Shown here: piece after piece, positions 33,750-36,300 of the stretch
Position numbering within the stretch: the first letter of the stretch is position 1
Layout: each line of letters starts with the position of its first letter
Assembly (NCBI GenBank): GCA_913043815.1
Contig: CAJWNY010000027.1
Span: forward strand, 1-36,300
DNA length: 36,300 nucleotides
Source of the DNA: an uncultured Gammaproteobacteria bacterium
GTDB lineage: Bacteria > Pseudomonadota > Gammaproteobacteria > Pseudomonadales > Azotimanducaceae
Reading direction: 5' to 3'
The notes under the pieces: generated by a model
What the model saw: the letters and a program-made list of their open reading frames with translations, nothing else
What the model was told of the DNA's origin: nothing
Databases searched by the model: none
Made by a program: the position numbers and the translations under genes

Positions 33750-35204
33750 CTAGCCTATTGACTTGCCAGCTTTTTCGGCGTGATCAGCAATTATTCCAGC
33801 ACTCTGTTCTTCAATTATGTGTACCAACTCGCGAGAGCGGCTGTTAACAATTGCGTGCAAAAGCGTGGTGGGAATTGCGACACACAAACCTAATACAGTG
33901 GTCATCAATGCTTTCGAAATACCGCTAGCCATCGTCTTAGGATCGCCAGTACCAAACAATGTAATCGCTTGAAAGGTCTCGATCATCCCAATTACTGTGC
34001 CTAATAGACCAGTAAGAGGCGCAACTACTGAAATAACCTGTATTAAAGTAATCCGTTTGGTCAAATCTGGGGTTTCACCCAAAATCGCCTCGCCCAATTT
34101 GAGCTCCAGAGTTTCCACGTCCACATTTTTGTTTTCTTCATAGACGTTTAATACGCGCCCTAAAGGGTTATCCATAGATGGCACAGGATTTTTCCGCTGG
34201 GCGTTAACTTTTGAGCCCACCAAGAATAGAGTGATTAAACGCTCAAGCGCCAAAAAGACGCCAACGATACCCCCTAAAATAATTACGGAGCCTACTTCCC
34301 CACCCTGTCCATCGGCGAACAAAGAAGTAGGAGACCCTATTCTCTCACCGAGAGTTGCCGCTTGAATCAAAAGAGCAAGCAGAGAACCACGAGTAGGGTC
34401 CACTGATAATTCAACAATTTCCCCTGGTTGAGCTTCTTGCAGGGCTTCAACCGTTGATGTGTGTCGGCCTGTAGGTTGGCGCGGTAACTCAGTAATAGTC
34501 TGGCTTTCCGAATTCCACTGTAAATACTCGCCGTCGCCAAGCAGTGCGAAAGAACCTACGCGAATAATTTCAGTGTTTAACTTTTCACCAGAAATTTTAG
34601 TAACTGTACCGGGGTATTTGGAAATTTTACCAGACTCGGTCATCTCTCTTTGCAATTCAAACCAAAGACTTTCCATTTCGTCAATCGTAGCTAGCTGGCT
34701 AGATGTCCCCATCTTCTTCGCTAATTGACCCAACCATTCACCGCGATTCTCATATTGGCTAGAAATAATAGACCCTTCAAAGCCTCCACGTGTATCGCCA
34801 GCAACCTGCTGCAATACCCCGAACAATTCTCGCAAACTACCAAGTCGCTTGTCTAACTGCTCAGTCAAATCACCTATACGTATCTCGTTTTCTTCAAATT
34901 GAGTTTCCAAGCGGTCTGAACGACGCTCTTCGCGGCGGCGTTCTTCTTCAGCGTTCTTTAGAAGCTGTGCTTGATTCGCTTTTTCTCTAGCGAACTGCTG
35001 CTCTCTTGAAGTATTTTCACGAGATTCAACGACCCGGCGTTGCTCCACGTTGTCAAGCAACTCGTCTAGCGAGCTGGCTTTATTTACTACCAAATCACCT
35101 GCCGCTGGAGCGGTTTCTTCTGCCTGAGCAAACGATGCAGTTAATAAAACAGCTGCTATTAGACCTTTTGATAAATTCATTACGCTTTTCTTAGTCGTTT
35201 TCAT
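33750..35204 (-). CDS. ttpC: TtpC-like MotA/TolQ/ExbB protein
   Basis: This 484-residue relative of ExbB has a long periplasmic front part, matching TtpC, the fourth component needed by the Vibrio TonB2 system. It has a signal peptide (about 1-28, ending SFAQAEE), a Glu/Arg-rich coiled coil (about 60-130, with AEEERRREERRSDRLE), a middle domain (140-300), then three membrane helices (about 305-330, 384-410, 428-453). VAPLTGLLGTVIGMIETF and SGISKALMTTVLGL are the ExbB channel motifs. Its ATG overlaps the upstream stop by 4 bases (ATGA), indicating coupling with the DUF3450 gene. It probably bridges the inner-membrane motor to the periplasm. Confidence 0.9.
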   Translation of the reverse strand: MKTTKKSVMNLSKGLIAAVLLTASFAQAEETAPAAGDLVVNKASSLDELLDNVEQRRVVESRENTSREQQFAREKANQAQLLKNAEEERRREERRSDRLETQFEENEIRIGDLTEQLDKRLGSLRELFGVLQQVAGDTRGGFEGSIISSQYENRGEWLGQLAKKMGTSSQLATIDEMESLWFELQREMTESGKISKYPGTVTKISGEKLNTEIIRVGSFALLGDGEYLQWNSESQTITELPRQPTGRHTSTVEALQEAQPGEIVELSVDPTRGSLLALLIQAATLGERIGSPTSLFADGQGGEVGSVIILGGIVGVFLALERLITLFLVGSKVNAQRKNPVPSMDNPLGRVLNVYEENKNVDVETLELKLGEAILGETPDLTKRITLIQVISVVAPLTGLLGTVIGMIETFQAITLFGTGDPKTMASGISKALMTTVLGLCVAIPTTLLHAIVNSRSRELVHIIEEQSAGIIADHAEKAGKSIG

Positions 35205-35977
35205 TTGGCTGCTCCCGCGCCTGCGATGGGCAAGCTCAACATCTCAATTGAAGCTTGTTGACGAGCCATTCTAATTCCCTGTCTTACAGAGCTATTGAAT
35301 GAATCGTCTACTGGCTCAAATGCACGTTTGTCTAAATTGTAAACGCCTGTCTCCTCGCCATCTGGTGTTTGATAAACCAGAGCAATGCGCCCGACCTTCA
35401 AAATATCTACATTACGCTCAACACCTGCTAACTCGATGGAAGAGGAATAAGTTTCCATCGTGCGGCCATAATCATTTTCAATCTGGAACGCTCTAAAGAC
35501 TTGTGAGAATTTCTCAGAAACCAGGACGTCTGCCCGATCCATAGTCTCCCGTAAAACTTCAACACGGTTTCTACGCTCTTCGATGAGGAAAGGGGCATCA
35601 AGTTCTACAAACTGCTCTAGCCCGTCGATCATGCGTAACATGAGTGGCGTGATTTGCCGCTCGATAACGGTTACCTCATCGATCGAGACAGTAAGCTGGG
35701 CCATTTCCGTTTCTTGATTACCTATCTGCTTCTCAAGTTGGCGGTTGTAAACTCTTAGACCTTCCACTTCCTTTAGTACTGTCTTGTACTCGTTCAACAA
35801 CTGGCGTGTTTCGTCGGTCAAGTTATCAATCTTTGCTTGAGAGCGCTTGGCGGATGAATTCATCTGCTCGGCAACCTGAAAGATGTCGTTAAGCGTCGTT
35901 GCTTGAGCCTGACTCACGGAAAACATGAGCACTGAGGACAACAAGACTTGCGTCAGTCTATGTGTATATTTTTTCAT
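35201..35977 (-). CDS. DUF3450 periplasmic coiled-coil protein
   Basis: This 258-residue secreted protein has a signal peptide (about 1-27, ending SQAQA) and a long coiled coil (about 32-110, including LTDETRQLLNEYKTVLKEVEGL and QLEKQIGNQETEMAQL). These fit DUF3450, the family that opens TonB2/TtpC operons. Its C-terminal part (VGRIALVYQTPDGEETGVYN) resembles the matching segment of the TtpC-like neighbour (VGSFALLGDGEYLQWN), hinting at a shared or interacting domain. AGGAAG lies a few bases before the ATG. It is the first gene of the operon. Function is unproven; an accessory role in TonB-dependent uptake is inferred. Confidence 0.88.
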   Translation of the reverse strand: MKKYTHRLTQVLLSSVLMFSVSQAQATTLNDIFQVAEQMNSSAKRSQAKIDNLTDETRQLLNEYKTVLKEVEGLRVYNRQLEKQIGNQETEMAQLTVSIDEVTVIERQITPLMLRMIDGLEQFVELDAPFLIEERRNRVEVLRETMDRADVLVSEKFSQVFRAFQIENDYGRTMETYSSSIELAGVERNVDILKVGRIALVYQTPDGEETGVYNLDKRAFEPVDDSFNSSVRQGIRMARQQASIEMLSLPIAGAGAAK

Positions 35978-36300
35978 TACAACTTCCTACTGGAAAATCC
36001 ATTGTTTCGTTGAACCTCACATAATTTTGGTTGTGGTAAAACCTGCAATCAAAAGGTTATGCATGAGCTTCGCAGCCATTCCTTCGACCTGCTCTGAGTG
36101 AACCCTATCAGTCTAAAGCAACAAATTCGTTTGTAACAAACTTGTTCCCACTGGGCTAATGAGCGTCATAAATCGTGCGCCGCCCTCCCCGGAGCAGCCC
36201 GCGGACGAAGGATCAACAAACACCCCAATAAAGTCAACACTTGCGCATCCGTTATTATCGTTAACTTGCACTTTTTTACAAAGTTCGCGCTGCCATAGGG
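35978..36300. promoter_or_regulatory. Upstream region of the TonB2-type operon
   Basis: This 323-base noncoding stretch should hold the operon promoter. AGGAAG sits 5 bases before the DUF3450 start. I find no Fur box that I would defend. The end of the window cuts the region, so the next gene is not seen. Confidence 0.4.

Noticed and set aside
36241-36280. AT-rich TTATTATCGTTAAC-like stretch as a Fur box before the TonB operon
   Set aside because: Too few matches to the 19-base Fur consensus and too far from the operon start to claim.
1-36300. Insertion sequences, prophage, CRISPR arrays or restriction/defence genes
   Set aside because: No transposase, integrase, regularly spaced repeats, Cas or restriction-type proteins were found in any frame.

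Overview
The window looks like chromosomal DNA of a free-living, aerobic, probably marine gammaproteobacterium. The pointers are a close PhoB homologue, the uvrC-pgsA pair with a tRNA-Cys beside it, an encoded CCA end on that tRNA, a TonB2/TtpC-type energy transducer cluster, and a large load of acyl-CoA and short-chain dehydrogenase genes as seen in marine lipid-degrading gammaproteobacteria. Species assignment is not possible from sequence alone. I saw no phage, integrase, transposase or CRISPR array. Base composition looks even throughout.

Layout. 0-7 kb: an ELM1-family protein, two acyl-CoA dehydrogenases, phoB, then on the minus strand a phospho-alcohol cytidylyltransferase and a CDP-alcohol phosphatidyltransferase that may act in sequence. 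7-18.5 kb: a catabolic block. It has an SDR with a degenerate active site, a mercaptopyruvate-type sulfurtransferase, a classical SDR, and a tight six-gene plus-strand run (PhyH dioxygenase, LysE-type exporter, PaaG-like enoyl-CoA hydratase/isomerase, class II histone-deacetylase-like amidohydrolase, luciferase-like flavin oxidoreductase, acyl-CoA dehydrogenase). It continues with a small minus-strand protein ending in an SSB-type acidic tip and an MDR oxidoreductase. 18.9-23 kb: an ABM-fold monooxygenase, a DeaD-type RNA helicase, a small membrane protein, a UPF0178 protein and a PaaI-type thioesterase. 23-29 kb: tRNA-Cys, pgsA, uvrC, then divergent glutaryl-CoA dehydrogenase and another acyl-CoA dehydrogenase. 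29-36 kb, all minus strand: ribE-pyrF behind a clear terminator, and the operon DUF3450-ttpC-exbB-exbD-tonB-TPR.

How the genes work together. Five acyl-CoA dehydrogenases of three kinds, plus SDRs, a hydratase, a thioesterase, an MDR and a 2-oxoglutarate dioxygenase, point to breakdown of branched, cyclic or otherwise modified acyl-CoA compounds. The six-gene run at 10.2-16.3 kb is the best candidate for an undescribed pathway: it combines oxygenase, deacylase and exporter functions with beta-oxidation enzymes. The TonB2-type operon would power uptake through outer-membrane receptors that are not in this window. The remaining genes are housekeeping (uvrC, pgsA, ribE, pyrF, deaD, phoB).

Several genes appear to start with TTG or GTG, judged from Shine-Dalgarno placement and protein family N-termini. 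Start choices are explained gene by gene.
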